From contig NZ_CP066776.1 of the NCBI RefSeq assembly GCF_010681825.2, positions 1,116,001 through 1,180,000 of the forward strand: 64,000 bases of DNA, read 5' to 3'. Position numbers and translations under genes: made by a program. The notes beneath the pieces are model-generated. The model saw only the letters and a program-made list of their open reading frames with translations, did not search any database and was not told the DNA's origin. This stretch comes from Sulfuriroseicoccus oceanibius (GTDB taxonomy: Bacteria; Verrucomicrobiota; Verrucomicrobiia; Verrucomicrobiales; SLCJ01). Positions 9,050-16,710 of the stretch are shown in pieces (position 1 is the stretch's first letter; each line of letters opens with the position of its first letter).

Positions 9050-9448
9050 ATGAGCGTTTTGACTGATCCAATCGCCGACTTTTTGATCCGGCTGAAGAAT
9101 GCCAGCCGCGCCGGACTCAGCGAGTTCACCGCACCATACTCGAAGATCAAAGCTGAAATCGCACGCATCCTTCAGGAAGAAGGCTACGTGTGGAAGTACG
9201 AAGTGATCAACGATGGCAAGTTCCCTGAAATCAAGGTGACTGTGAAGTTCATCGACGGAGTGCCAGCTCTCACCGACCTTAAGCGCGTGAGCAAGCCAGG
9301 TCGCCGTAACTACGTCCCTGCCGGCGAAATCCCAACCGTCCGCCGTGGCCTGGGTATTTCGATCCTCTCCACCTCGCGTGGCATCATGACCGGTGCGAAG
9401 GCACGCAAAACCAACGTCGGGGGCGAGCTCCTGGCTATCGTTTGGTAA
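9050..9448 (+). CDS. rpsH: 30S ribosomal protein S8
   Basis: Ribosomal protein S8, 132 residues, binds 16S rRNA helix 21. It begins with the variant TDPIADFLIRLKNASRAGLS and has the C-terminal signature GLGISILSTSRGIMTGAKAR followed by GGELLAIVW. It follows rplE directly because rpsN is missing here. A hairpin lies in the 90-bp spacer to rplF. Confidence 0.97.
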   Translation: MSVLTDPIADFLIRLKNASRAGLSEFTAPYSKIKAEIARILQEEGYVWKYEVINDGKFPEIKVTVKFIDGVPALTDLKRVSKPGRRNYVPAGEIPTVRRGLGISILSTSRGIMTGAKARKTNVGGELLAIVW

Positions 9449-9464
9449 TCCACACCGCATCCGT

Positions 9465-9507
9465 TCCGCGGATTGCTGACGGCCCAGGCCGCAGCGTCAA
9501 CCGCGGA
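9465..9507 (+). other. Hairpin in the rpsH-rplF spacer
   Basis: The outer stem is TCCGCGG (9465-9471) with CCGCGGA (9501-9507), and an inner TGACG/CGTCA pair lies within it. There is no T tract. It is placed 32 bases before the rplF start codon. Confidence 0.45.
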
Positions 9508-9538
9508 CGATGAATGAACCACTAACCAATTCATCATC

Positions 9539-10081
9539 ATGTCACGAGTCGGAAAGAAATCCATTTTGATCCCTGAGAAGGTGAACTTCAATATCGATGC
9601 CAATGGGCACGTCACCGTTGACGGACCAAAGGGCAAGCTGGAGTACACCCTTCCTGAAGGTATCACCGCCAAAGAAGAAGACGGCCAGATCGTCGTCGAG
9701 CGTACCAGCGAAGATCGCAAGGTCCGCGCACTGCACGGCACCGCCCGCGCACTGATCAACAACCTGGTTGTTGGTGTTTCCACCGGATTCACCAAGAACC
9801 TTGAAATCCACGGTGTTGGTTTCCGTGCTGCTGTCAAAGGTAGCGCGATCGACCTCAGCCTTGGATTCAGCCACCCGGTGCTTCACCCGATCCCAGAAGG
9901 TCTTACCGTTACCGTTGCGGATAACACCAAGATCAAGGTCGAGGGCATCGACAAGCACTTGGTCGGCCAGTTCGCATCGGACGTCCGCGCGTACTATCCA
10001 CCAGAGCCATACAAGGGCAAGGGTGTCCGTTACTCCGATGAGTACGTTCGCCGCAAGGCCGGTAAGAGTGTCTCCAAGTAA
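9539..10081 (+). CDS. rplF: 50S ribosomal protein L6
   Basis: Ribosomal protein L6, 180 residues, near the sarcin-ricin loop. It begins MSRVGKKSILIPEKVNFNID, contains VDGPKGKLEYTLPEGI and GVGFRAAVKGSAIDLSLGFSH, and ends with the signature YPPEPYKGKGVRYSDEYVRR followed by KAGK. It is full length with two repeated domains, in normal order before rplR. Confidence 0.97.
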   Translation: MSRVGKKSILIPEKVNFNIDANGHVTVDGPKGKLEYTLPEGITAKEEDGQIVVERTSEDRKVRALHGTARALINNLVVGVSTGFTKNLEIHGVGFRAAVKGSAIDLSLGFSHPVLHPIPEGLTVTVADNTKIKVEGIDKHLVGQFASDVRAYYPPEPYKGKGVRYSDEYVRRKAGKSVSK

Positions 10082-10128
10082 CACTGACTGGCAAACCTAC
10101 AGGTTAACATCTTCGAACTTTTATTATC

Positions 10129-10488
10129 ATGAGTACTTTGAATCGCAGGGCAAAACGCAGCCGCGTTCACTTCCGTATCCGGAAGAAGATCTCCGGCACA
10201 GCTGCACGTCCACGTCTCGCAGTCTTCTTCTCCAACCAGCACGTGTACGCACAGCTGATCGACGACGAAGCAGGCCGCACCCTGGCAGCCGCATCGACCA
10301 CCGAGAAGGACGTCGAAGCGACTGGCGCAGCCAACGTGGCAGCAGCCACCCGCATCGGCAAGCTGATCGCCGAGCGTGCCCAGAAGTCCAACATTGAAAA
10401 CGTCGTCTTCGACCGTGGTGGTTTCATCTTCCACGGTAAAGTGAAGGCGCTCGCCGACGCAGCACGTGAAGGCGGCCTCAAGTTCTAA
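10129..10488 (+). CDS. rplR: 50S ribosomal protein L18
   Basis: Ribosomal protein L18, 119 residues, binds 5S rRNA with L5. Recognised from [40 protein letters not shown], and the C-terminal [20 protein letters not shown] with AREGGLKF. It is followed after 28 bp by rpsE. Confidence 0.97.
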   Translation: MSTLNRRAKRSRVHFRIRKKISGTAARPRLAVFFSNQHVYAQLIDDEAGRTLAAASTTEKDVEATGAANVAAATRIGKLIAERAQKSNIENVVFDRGGFIFHGKVKALADAAREGGLKF

Positions 10489-10516
10489 CCCACACACCAA
10501 CGGAAGGAATAATATT

Positions 10517-11194
10517 ATGGCAGACGCTGAAAAAACAGAGCCAACAAAGGCAGAGGAGACAACTGCTCCAGCCGCCGAGGCAGCCACCACCGGGGGTGCT
10601 AAGGGAACCACTGACAGCCGTGATGGTCGTGGACCACGCGGACGCAACGACCGCCGCGGACCACGCGGACGCGACGACCGTCGCGGCCGTGGTAACGACG
10701 GTGACTCGGACGGCCCAGAGCTGATCGAGAAGGTCGTTTTCATCAACCGATGCGCCAAGGTCGTCAAAGGCGGCCGTCGTTTCTCGTTCTCCGCTCTCGT
10801 GGTGACCGGTGACGGCAAGGGCAAGGTTGGCTTCGGCTTCGGTAAAGCGAAGGAAGTTGCCGAGTGCATCCGCAAGGCATCCGAGTACTCGAAGAAGCGC
10901 ATGAACTCCGTCCAGCTCGAAGGCCCAACACTTCCACACGAAGTATTCGGTGAGCACGGTGGCGGCAAGGTGCTTCTCCGTCCTGCATCCCCTGGTACCG
11001 GTGTGATCGCCGGTGGTTCGGTGCGTGCAGTGCTCGAGGCAGCAGGCGTCAAGGACGTCCTCGCCAAGTCCCTCGGCTCGAACAACCACGCCAACGTCGT
11101 CAAGGCGACCCTCGACGCACTCAGCCAGCTGCGCTCCCGCGAGCAGGTGATGGCGCTTCGTGGCAAAAAGACCGCTGATCAAAAGGCGATCTAA
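10517..11194 (+). CDS. rpsE: 30S ribosomal protein S5 with charged N-terminal extension
   Basis: Ribosomal protein S5, 225 residues against about 167 in E. coli. The start at 10517 ([14 protein letters not shown]) has a GGAAGGA ribosome binding site. The first 70 or so residues are an extension: an Ala/Glu/Thr-rich part, then Arg/Gly repeats of the type RGPRGR. The S5 core starts at about [20 protein letters not shown] and includes [40 protein letters not shown] and [20 protein letters not shown]. The next gene is rplO; rpmD (L30), often between them, is absent. Confidence 0.96.
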   Translation: MADAEKTEPTKAEETTAPAAEAATTGGAKGTTDSRDGRGPRGRNDRRGPRGRDDRRGRGNDGDSDGPELIEKVVFINRCAKVVKGGRRFSFSALVVTGDGKGKVGFGFGKAKEVAECIRKASEYSKKRMNSVQLEGPTLPHEVFGEHGGGKVLLRPASPGTGVIAGGSVRAVLEAAGVKDVLAKSLGSNNHANVVKATLDALSQLRSREQVMALRGKKTADQKAI

Positions 11195-11223
11195 TTCAAC
11201 TCTGAAATCAGGAGGTTATTACG

Positions 11224-11676
11224 ATGAAACTTCACACACTCAAACCGAACGACGGCGCCAAGCATCGCAAGAAGCGCCTTGGTAAGGGCGAAAGCTCCGG
11301 CCTTGGCAAGACCTGCGGTAAGGGCCACAAGGGTCAGAAGTCGCGCTCCGGTGCGTCGATCCGCCCAGGCTTCGAAGGTGGTCAGATGCCACTTCACCGC
11401 CGTCTTCCTAAGAAGGGCTTCAACAACGCCCAGTTCACCACCACCTACGCTCCAATCAACGTCGCGACTCTCGAGGAGCGCTTCGAAGAGGGTGCTACCG
11501 TCAACGAAGAGTCGCTCATCGCAGCGGGCCTTCTCAGCGGTCAGTACGACGGCGTCAAGGTGCTTGGCAACGGCGAAATCACCAAGAAGTTGACCGTTGA
11601 GGTCGACGCGGTGAGCGCAAGCGCCAAGGAAAAGATCGAAAAAGCTGGCGGCACCGTCGTCAGCAAGGGCAAGTAA
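11224..11676 (+). CDS. rplO: 50S ribosomal protein L15
   Basis: Ribosomal protein L15, 150 residues, a late assembly protein. It starts MKLHTLKPNDGAKHRKKRLG with an AGGAGG ribosome binding site, and shows GKGESSGLGKTCGKGHKGQK, SGASIRPGFEGGQMPLHRRL and the KKGFNN segment that define the family. It directly precedes secY after a 193-bp spacer with two hairpins. Confidence 0.97.
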   Translation: MKLHTLKPNDGAKHRKKRLGKGESSGLGKTCGKGHKGQKSRSGASIRPGFEGGQMPLHRRLPKKGFNNAQFTTTYAPINVATLEERFEEGATVNEESLIAAGLLSGQYDGVKVLGNGEITKKLTVEVDAVSASAKEKIEKAGGTVVSKGK

Positions 11677-11710
11677 GGTTCTCTCACCTTGTTTGTACCA
11701 ATCCGACTTA

Positions 11711-11767
11711 TGACTCGCATTAAGTGTTGAGTCATCGCGCGGTTGGGGTAAGCAATTACCCCAACCG
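11711..11767 (+). other. Two hairpins in the rplO-secY spacer
   Basis: The first hairpin has the stem TGACTC (11711-11716) with GAGTCA (11729-11734). The second is a perfect 12-bp stem, CGGTTGGGGTAA (11740-11751) with TTACCCCAACCG (11756-11767), closing a GCAA tetraloop of the GNRA type. No T tract follows, so transcription into secY is probably not stopped outright. A processing site or a barrier that lets secY be expressed at a different level is plausible. Confidence 0.55.
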
Positions 11768-11869
11768 TGTTGTCGGTTAAACTCGGGGCGTTTACGGAAC
11801 CGCGGCGCCCCGGGGAAAGAGAAACCACCTGAAGGTTCCATCCCGTCGTCAGACACGACGTCTCCATCC

Positions 11870-13402
11870 ATGATCTCGGCATTCGCGAATTCCCTGAAAA
11901 TCCCCGAGCTGCGCCAGCGCATTCTCTTCACCTTGGCGATCATTGTGATCGTCCGTCTCGGGGCCGCTATTCCGCTTCCCGGAGTGAACTCCATCGGCCT
12001 CACCGAGTGGGCCCGTGCATCCGCTGCTTCCGGTGGCGAAGGCGCAGGTGCTGCCGCGGTCAACGCCATGGCGAACATCTTCTCCGGTGGCGCATTGACC
12101 AACTGCGCAATCTTCGCGCTCGGTATCATGCCGTACATTTCGGCATCGATCATGATTCAGCTGATGACCGCTGTGGTCCCTCAGTTGCAAAAGCTTTCCC
12201 GCGAAGACGGCGGGCGTCAGAAGATCACCCAGCTTACCCGTTACATCACCATCGTGCTTGCCGTGGTGCAGGGGGGCTTGTTGATCCACTCGCTGACGAA
12301 CGGTACCAACCCGTTCCTCTCGAACTACGATTCCCAGACCTACGGGCCGCTGATCCTCGGTGATGCCGGCTTTGGCTACTATGCCGTGGGTCTGACCACG
12401 ATCGTCGCCGGAACCATGCTGCTGATGTGGCTTGGTGAGCAGGTGACCGAGCGTGGCATCGGTAACGGTGTCTCCCTGATCATTACCGTGAACATCATCC
12501 AGGCGCTGCCGTCTGCGATCTTCATGGTGTGGGACAAATACGTGACCGCAGATGTGTCGGTGAACCCATTCTACCCAGCGATCGCCGTGTTGCTGATTGC
12601 TTTCATGGCTCTGGTGATTGCCGGTACCGTGGCGATTACCGAAGGCCAACGCCGCATCCCGATCCAGTACGCCAAGCGCGTGGTGGGCCGCAAGGTGCTC
12701 GGTGGTCAGAAGCAGTACATGCCGCTGAAGATCAACTACAGTGGTGTGATGCCGATCATTTTCGCAACCGCGATCATCTCGATCCCATCGTTCATCATCG
12801 GGTTCCTTTTCCCGGACAATGCGACCATGCAGAACTGGGCGCGTTACATGAGTGACGGTACACACCCAGCGTACTACGTGGTGGGTGGCTTGCTGATCTT
12901 CTTCTTCTCGTATTTCTGGGTGGCTGTGATGTTCCAGCCTGCTCAGATTGCCGACGACTTGAAGCGTAATGGTGGCTACATCCCGGGCGTCCGTCCTGGC
13001 CAGCCGACCGAGAAGTTCTTCGACTTCACGATGAGCCGCCTGACTTTTGCGGGTTCGATCTTCCTGACCGCGATGTTCGTCATCCCGGGTCTTGTTTCGA
13101 GCGCGTTTGGGATCAGCCCAATGGCTGCCCAGTTCTTCGGTGGCACCAGCTTGCTGATTCTTGTGGGTGTGCTCCTCGACATTCTGCGTCAGGTGGAGAC
13201 CCACCTCATCCAGCGCAACTACGAAGGCTTCCTCCGTAAGGGTAAGATCCGTGGCCGCAACGCGGTTTCGGGTGGCGGAGCCGGTGGCGGCGGTGCGACT
13301 ACCGCAGCTTCGGGTAACACGCTGGTCTACCTTTGGGTGGTGATCGCGGTGCTCGTGATCCTCGGTGTGGTGGCACTGATCGGAACCGGCAACGCGTTCT
13401 AG
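11870..13402 (+). CDS. secY: Preprotein translocase subunit SecY
   Basis: SecY, the channel of the Sec translocon, 510 residues against about 435-445 in E. coli and B. subtilis. It starts IPELRQRILFTLAIIVIVRL, has GIMPYISASIMIQLMTAVVP, LMWLGEQVTERGIGNGVSLI and the cytosolic loop IPIQYAKRVVGRKVLGGQKQ. Two features make it long. One is a small Ala/Gly insertion around residues 45-65. The other is a C-terminal part after the usual end (Gly/Ala-rich linker, then one more hydrophobic helix LVYLWVVIAVLVILGVVALI). It is the last gene of the operon; adk, map and infA do not follow. Confidence 0.96.
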   Translation: MISAFANSLKIPELRQRILFTLAIIVIVRLGAAIPLPGVNSIGLTEWARASAASGGEGAGAAAVNAMANIFSGGALTNCAIFALGIMPYISASIMIQLMTAVVPQLQKLSREDGGRQKITQLTRYITIVLAVVQGGLLIHSLTNGTNPFLSNYDSQTYGPLILGDAGFGYYAVGLTTIVAGTMLLMWLGEQVTERGIGNGVSLIITVNIIQALPSAIFMVWDKYVTADVSVNPFYPAIAVLLIAFMALVIAGTVAITEGQRRIPIQYAKRVVGRKVLGGQKQYMPLKINYSGVMPIIFATAIISIPSFIIGFLFPDNATMQNWARYMSDGTHPAYYVVGGLLIFFFSYFWVAVMFQPAQIADDLKRNGGYIPGVRPGQPTEKFFDFTMSRLTFAGSIFLTAMFVIPGLVSSAFGISPMAAQFFGGTSLLILVGVLLDILRQVETHLIQRNYEGFLRKGKIRGRNAVSGGGAGGGGATTAASGNTLVYLWVVIAVLVILGVVALIGTGNAF

Positions 13403-13430
13403 TCCGACGTCGAGACAGATAGATAAAACA

Positions 13431-13472
13431 AATCCGGCCGGTTGGGGTGCTCCCCAGCCGGCCGGATTTTTT
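13431..13472 (+). terminator. Rho-independent terminator after secY
   Basis: A stem of 17 pairs (13431-13447 with 13452-13468, one G-T wobble) closes a 4-base loop and runs into TTTTTT. It ends the S10-spc-secY transcript. The gene on the other side (13492, minus strand) converges on it, so it may serve both directions; the A residues at 13426-13432 fit that. Confidence 0.93.
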
Positions 13473-13491
13473 ATAGCTTAGAGGAGGCGGA

Positions 13492-13866
13492 TTACTCAGG
13501 CATCATCTCCTCGGCTTTGTCGGCGGTCTCCTTCATTTTGTCGCCGAGCTTTTCGACTCCTTCCGAGATGCCTTCTTTGGCGTCTTCGGCCATTTCACCG
13601 GCTTTTTTGGCGGTATCTTCGATTGCTTCCTTGGCGTCTTCGGCTACCTCACCCGCTTTCTTGGCGGTTTCATCGATGGCCTTGTCTGCGTCGTCGACGA
13701 GCTTGCCTGCTTTCTCAGCGGCGGCTTTGCCTTTTTCCGTGACGACCTCGCCCGGGCTCTTCTTGGCTTCAGGCGGGGCGGTTTCGGCTTCCTTCGAGCA
13801 CGATGCGGCGAGGGAGGCGAGTGCGACGGATGCGGCTACTGTCAATGCGATCTGGGTGGTTTTCAT
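13492..13866 (-). CDS. Small lipoprotein with LEA-like amphipathic repeats
   Basis: 124 residues. A lipoprotein signal peptide ends in the lipobox LAASC near residue 23. The mature part is almost entirely amphipathic helix made of near-repeats of about 11-22 residues (KKAGEVAEDAKEAIEDTAKK, then KAGEMAEDAKEGISEGVEKL), rich in Lys, Glu, Ala and Asp. This resembles group 3 LEA and YtxH-like proteins, which are linked to desiccation or stress protection. The precise role is unknown; the location is inferred to be membrane-anchored at the periplasmic face. It stands alone, converging on secY. Confidence 0.75.
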   Translation of the reverse strand: MKTTQIALTVAASVALASLAASCSKEAETAPPEAKKSPGEVVTEKGKAAAEKAGKLVDDADKAIDETAKKAGEVAEDAKEAIEDTAKKAGEMAEDAKEGISEGVEKLGDKMKETADKAEEMMPE

Positions 13867-13962
13867 AACTTGTACAGTGTGTTGCTTTTAGGTGGTATTT
13901 GTCGAGTGGGGCGCGGAAAATGTTGCAGATGTGAGAACTGGGAGCTCTCAGCGGGGCTGGTT

Positions 13963-14538
13963 TCAGCCGAGCTTTCCGGCGAATTCGACGTACCCGGTAA
14001 CCAATGATACGAGGCGGCGCTGGGTTTCGTGGTCAGTGATTTCACCGTTTTGTCCGAATGCGCTGTAAGCATCGCCTACGCTGTGCATCTTCGGATAGAC
14101 TGCGACGCGGATGTTGAGCAGGATATCGCGCAGGTGATTCAGGGCGCGCATGCCGCCGAACCCACCGGGAGAGGCGCTGACCAACAACGCGGTTTTGTCG
14201 CGGTAGGCGGCCATGGATTCTTCGTCGTCGGACGAGGGCCGGCTGCACCAGTCGATTGCGTTTTTGAGCAATGGCGTGATTGAGCTGTTGTACTCGGGCG
14301 AGGCGATGATCAAGCCGTCATGAGCGAGCATCAATGCTTTGAGTTCTTTGACCTCGGGAGGTAACCCGTCGCGGGCCTCGAGATCCTGGTTGAAGAGCGG
14401 AAACTCGAGCGCGCTTTGGTCTACGACAGTGACTTCGGCTCCGGCGGTGCGGGCCATCTCGGCGACGGCTTTGAGCAGGGTGAAGTTGAGCGAGCCATCG
14501 CGGCTGCTTCCGGCAAGGGCGAGTAACTTCGGTGTCAT
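13963..14538 (-). CDS. NADPH-dependent FMN reductase family protein
   Basis: 191 residues of the flavodoxin-like NADPH-dependent FMN reductase family. The N-terminal FMN phosphate loop is LLALAGSSRDGSLNFTLLKA. The conserved DGLIIASPEYNSSITPLLKN segment is followed by IDW and the ASPGGFGGMRALNHLRDIL helix. Family members reduce FMN, quinones or chromate with NAD(P)H; the substrate cannot be read from the sequence. It is divergent from glgE and on the same strand as the lipoprotein 96 bp away. Confidence 0.85.
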   Translation of the reverse strand: MTPKLLALAGSSRDGSLNFTLLKAVAEMARTAGAEVTVVDQSALEFPLFNQDLEARDGLPPEVKELKALMLAHDGLIIASPEYNSSITPLLKNAIDWCSRPSSDDEESMAAYRDKTALLVSASPGGFGGMRALNHLRDILLNIRVAVYPKMHSVGDAYSAFGQNGEITDHETQRRLVSLVTGYVEFAGKLG

Positions 14539-14696
14539 GTTTCTGTGGTATAAATCTCAGGCGTCTGTGTCGAGTCGGATTCCGGGGCTGGGGGCGGGGA
14601 TTCGGTAGGGAACGTAAATGATCTGTTTTTTCGCTTTCTATTCGAGTTGATAGGGATTCCCATGTGGAACCAATAATTTTCCCCTGTTCTGAGACC

Positions 14697-16673
14697 ATGA
14701 ACGAGACCCCAACGACCTCCCTCCAGAGTTTTGCCCCGAGTGTAGTGATTACGGCTATCGAGCCAGCCGTGGACCGCGGGCGCCATCCTGTGAAGCGCAT
14801 TGTGAACGAGCTGCTCGTGGTGAGTGCGGATGTGTTCAAGGATGGCCACGACCTGATTGCGGCTTCGTTGTTGTGGCGGGTTGTGGGCGATTCGGAGTGG
14901 ACCGAGGTGAAGATGGATCAACTGGAGAACGACCGGTGGTCGGGATCCGTGCGGTTCTCTGAGCCCGGGCGTTACGAGTACACCGTAGCGTCGTGGCCTG
15001 ATAAGTTTTCGACCTGGGTTTCTGAGTTCGGCAAAAAGCATGACGCGGGTCAGGAGGATCTGAGTGTCGAGACGGCCGAGGGCGCGTTGTTGGTGAAGGA
15101 TTCGGCGCGACGAGCGCAAGAGGCAGGTGCGGAGGAGGCTGCCAAGGAGTTGGATGGAATGGCGGAGTTGATGGCTACCTTGAAGCCTGCGCAGGTGCGC
15201 GAGTTGATGGAGTCGGATGCTGTGCGTGTGTTGATGGAGCATTGGGCGGACCGCGATCTAATGACGACCGCGGAGCCTGCCCACCCGGTGATTGTGGAGT
15301 CGGAGCGCGCTCGCTTCTCCGCGTGGTACGAGTTCTTCCCGCGTTCTGCTTTTGGCGACGCGTCACGCCACGCGCGGCTGCGTGACTGCGAGCCGTTGCT
15401 CGACCACGCCAAGAACATGGGCTTTGATGTGATCTACTTCCCGCCGATTCATCCGATTGGTGAGGCGCACCGAAAAGGGAAAAACAACAGCGTGACTGCC
15501 GAACCCGGCGATGTGGGGTCTCCGTGGGCGATTGGTGGCAAAGCCGGTGGTCACTACGCGGTGGAGCCTGCTCTGGGAACGGTCGATGACTTCGTTTGGT
15601 TGGTCGAGCGCGCCAAGGAGCGGGGCATCGAGATTGCGATGGATTTTGCCATTAACTGCTCGCCGGAGCATCCGTATGTTAAAGCGCATCCGGATTGGTT
15701 CTTCCAGCGTCCGGACGGGTCGATCAAGTACGCGGAGAACCCACCGAAGAAGTACCAGGACATTTACCCGCTGAACTTCCACTGCAGTGATTGGCGCAAT
15801 TTGTGGAGTGAGATGAAGAACATCCTCGAGTTCTGGGTGAGCAAGGGGGTGCGGATTTTCCGCGTCGACAACCCACACACCAAGCCGGTGGCGTTCTGGG
15901 AGTGGGTGATCGGTGAGATCCGTAAGAACACGCCTGACATTTTGTTCCTGGCCGAGGCGTTCACGGCGCCAAAGATGATGCAGGAGTTGGGTAAGATCGG
16001 GTTCTCCCAAAGCTATACTTATTTCACTTGGCGGACCAACAAAGAGGAGCTCACGGAGTATGCTCGGGAGTTGATGCAGGGGCCGATGAAGGAGTACTAC
16101 CGTGGGAACTTCTGGCCGAATACTCCGGATATCCTTGCCTACGAGCTCTGGAATGCATCGCCTGAAAAGTTCAAGATCCGCGCCACTCTCGCTGCGTTGA
16201 TGTCGTCGACGTGGGGAATGTACTCCGGTTTCGAATTCTGTGAGAACGATCCATTCCCGCCGAAGGAAGAATATAACAACTCTGAGAAGTATCAGTTGGT
16301 CGATCGCGATTGGAATGCCCCGGGAATTGTCGGGCATATTGCGGATCTCAACCGAGTCCGGCGTGAGCATCCTGCGTTTGCCGAGTATTCAAACATCGAG
16401 TTTGGAAGTGCGGATAACAGTGAGTTGCTCGTCTTTGCGAAGCGCTCCAGCAACTGTGGTAACCGGGTTTTGGTGATCGTGAACATGGACGACGCAAATG
16501 CTCAGGCATCGAATGTGCACGTGCCGCTTGAGTTCCTTGGCTTGTCTGACCAGCAGCCGTATCACGTGGAGGATTTGATGACTGGCGAAGTCTACGAGTG
16601 GCAGGGGCATGTGAACTACGTGGAGTTGCGCCCGACCGAGCAGGTGGCTCATGTGTTTGTGGTGCGTCAGTGA
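14697..16673 (+). CDS. glgE: Alpha-1,4-glucan:maltose-1-phosphate maltosyltransferase
   Basis: GlgE extends alpha-glucans using maltose 1-phosphate (GH13). With the ATG at 14697 it has 658 residues; a GTG at 14664 is in frame but less likely. The N-terminal beta domain (VVDRGRHPVKRIVNE-like start, VFKDGHDLIAASLLWRV) is the DUF3416 module typical of GlgE. The catalytic barrel shows MGFDVIYFPPIHPIGEAHRK, KGVRIFRVDNPHTKP with the nucleophile Asp, and DILFLAEAFTAPKM with the acid/base Glu. SQSYTYFTWRTNKEEL and YSGFEFCEN are also typical. No TreS, maltokinase or GlgB gene is adjacent. A CHASE2-like membrane protein gene follows 37 bp later. Confidence 0.95.
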   Translation: MNETPTTSLQSFAPSVVITAIEPAVDRGRHPVKRIVNELLVVSADVFKDGHDLIAASLLWRVVGDSEWTEVKMDQLENDRWSGSVRFSEPGRYEYTVASWPDKFSTWVSEFGKKHDAGQEDLSVETAEGALLVKDSARRAQEAGAEEAAKELDGMAELMATLKPAQVRELMESDAVRVLMEHWADRDLMTTAEPAHPVIVESERARFSAWYEFFPRSAFGDASRHARLRDCEPLLDHAKNMGFDVIYFPPIHPIGEAHRKGKNNSVTAEPGDVGSPWAIGGKAGGHYAVEPALGTVDDFVWLVERAKERGIEIAMDFAINCSPEHPYVKAHPDWFFQRPDGSIKYAENPPKKYQDIYPLNFHCSDWRNLWSEMKNILEFWVSKGVRIFRVDNPHTKPVAFWEWVIGEIRKNTPDILFLAEAFTAPKMMQELGKIGFSQSYTYFTWRTNKEELTEYARELMQGPMKEYYRGNFWPNTPDILAYELWNASPEKFKIRATLAALMSSTWGMYSGFEFCENDPFPPKEEYNNSEKYQLVDRDWNAPGIVGHIADLNRVRREHPAFAEYSNIEFGSADNSELLVFAKRSSNCGNRVLVIVNMDDANAQASNVHVPLEFLGLSDQQPYHVEDLMTGEVYEWQGHVNYVELRPTEQVAHVFVVRQ

Positions 16674-16710
16674 GCCATCGTGGCTTTGCTCAACCTTTGA
16701 GACCTAGTAG

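Noticed and set aside
13442-13891. Plus-strand frame opposite the LEA-like lipoprotein, Ser/Ala rich
   Set aside because: The minus strand has a lipobox signal peptide and a repeat structure typical of a known protein type; the plus frame is its complement, and its start overlaps the secY terminator.
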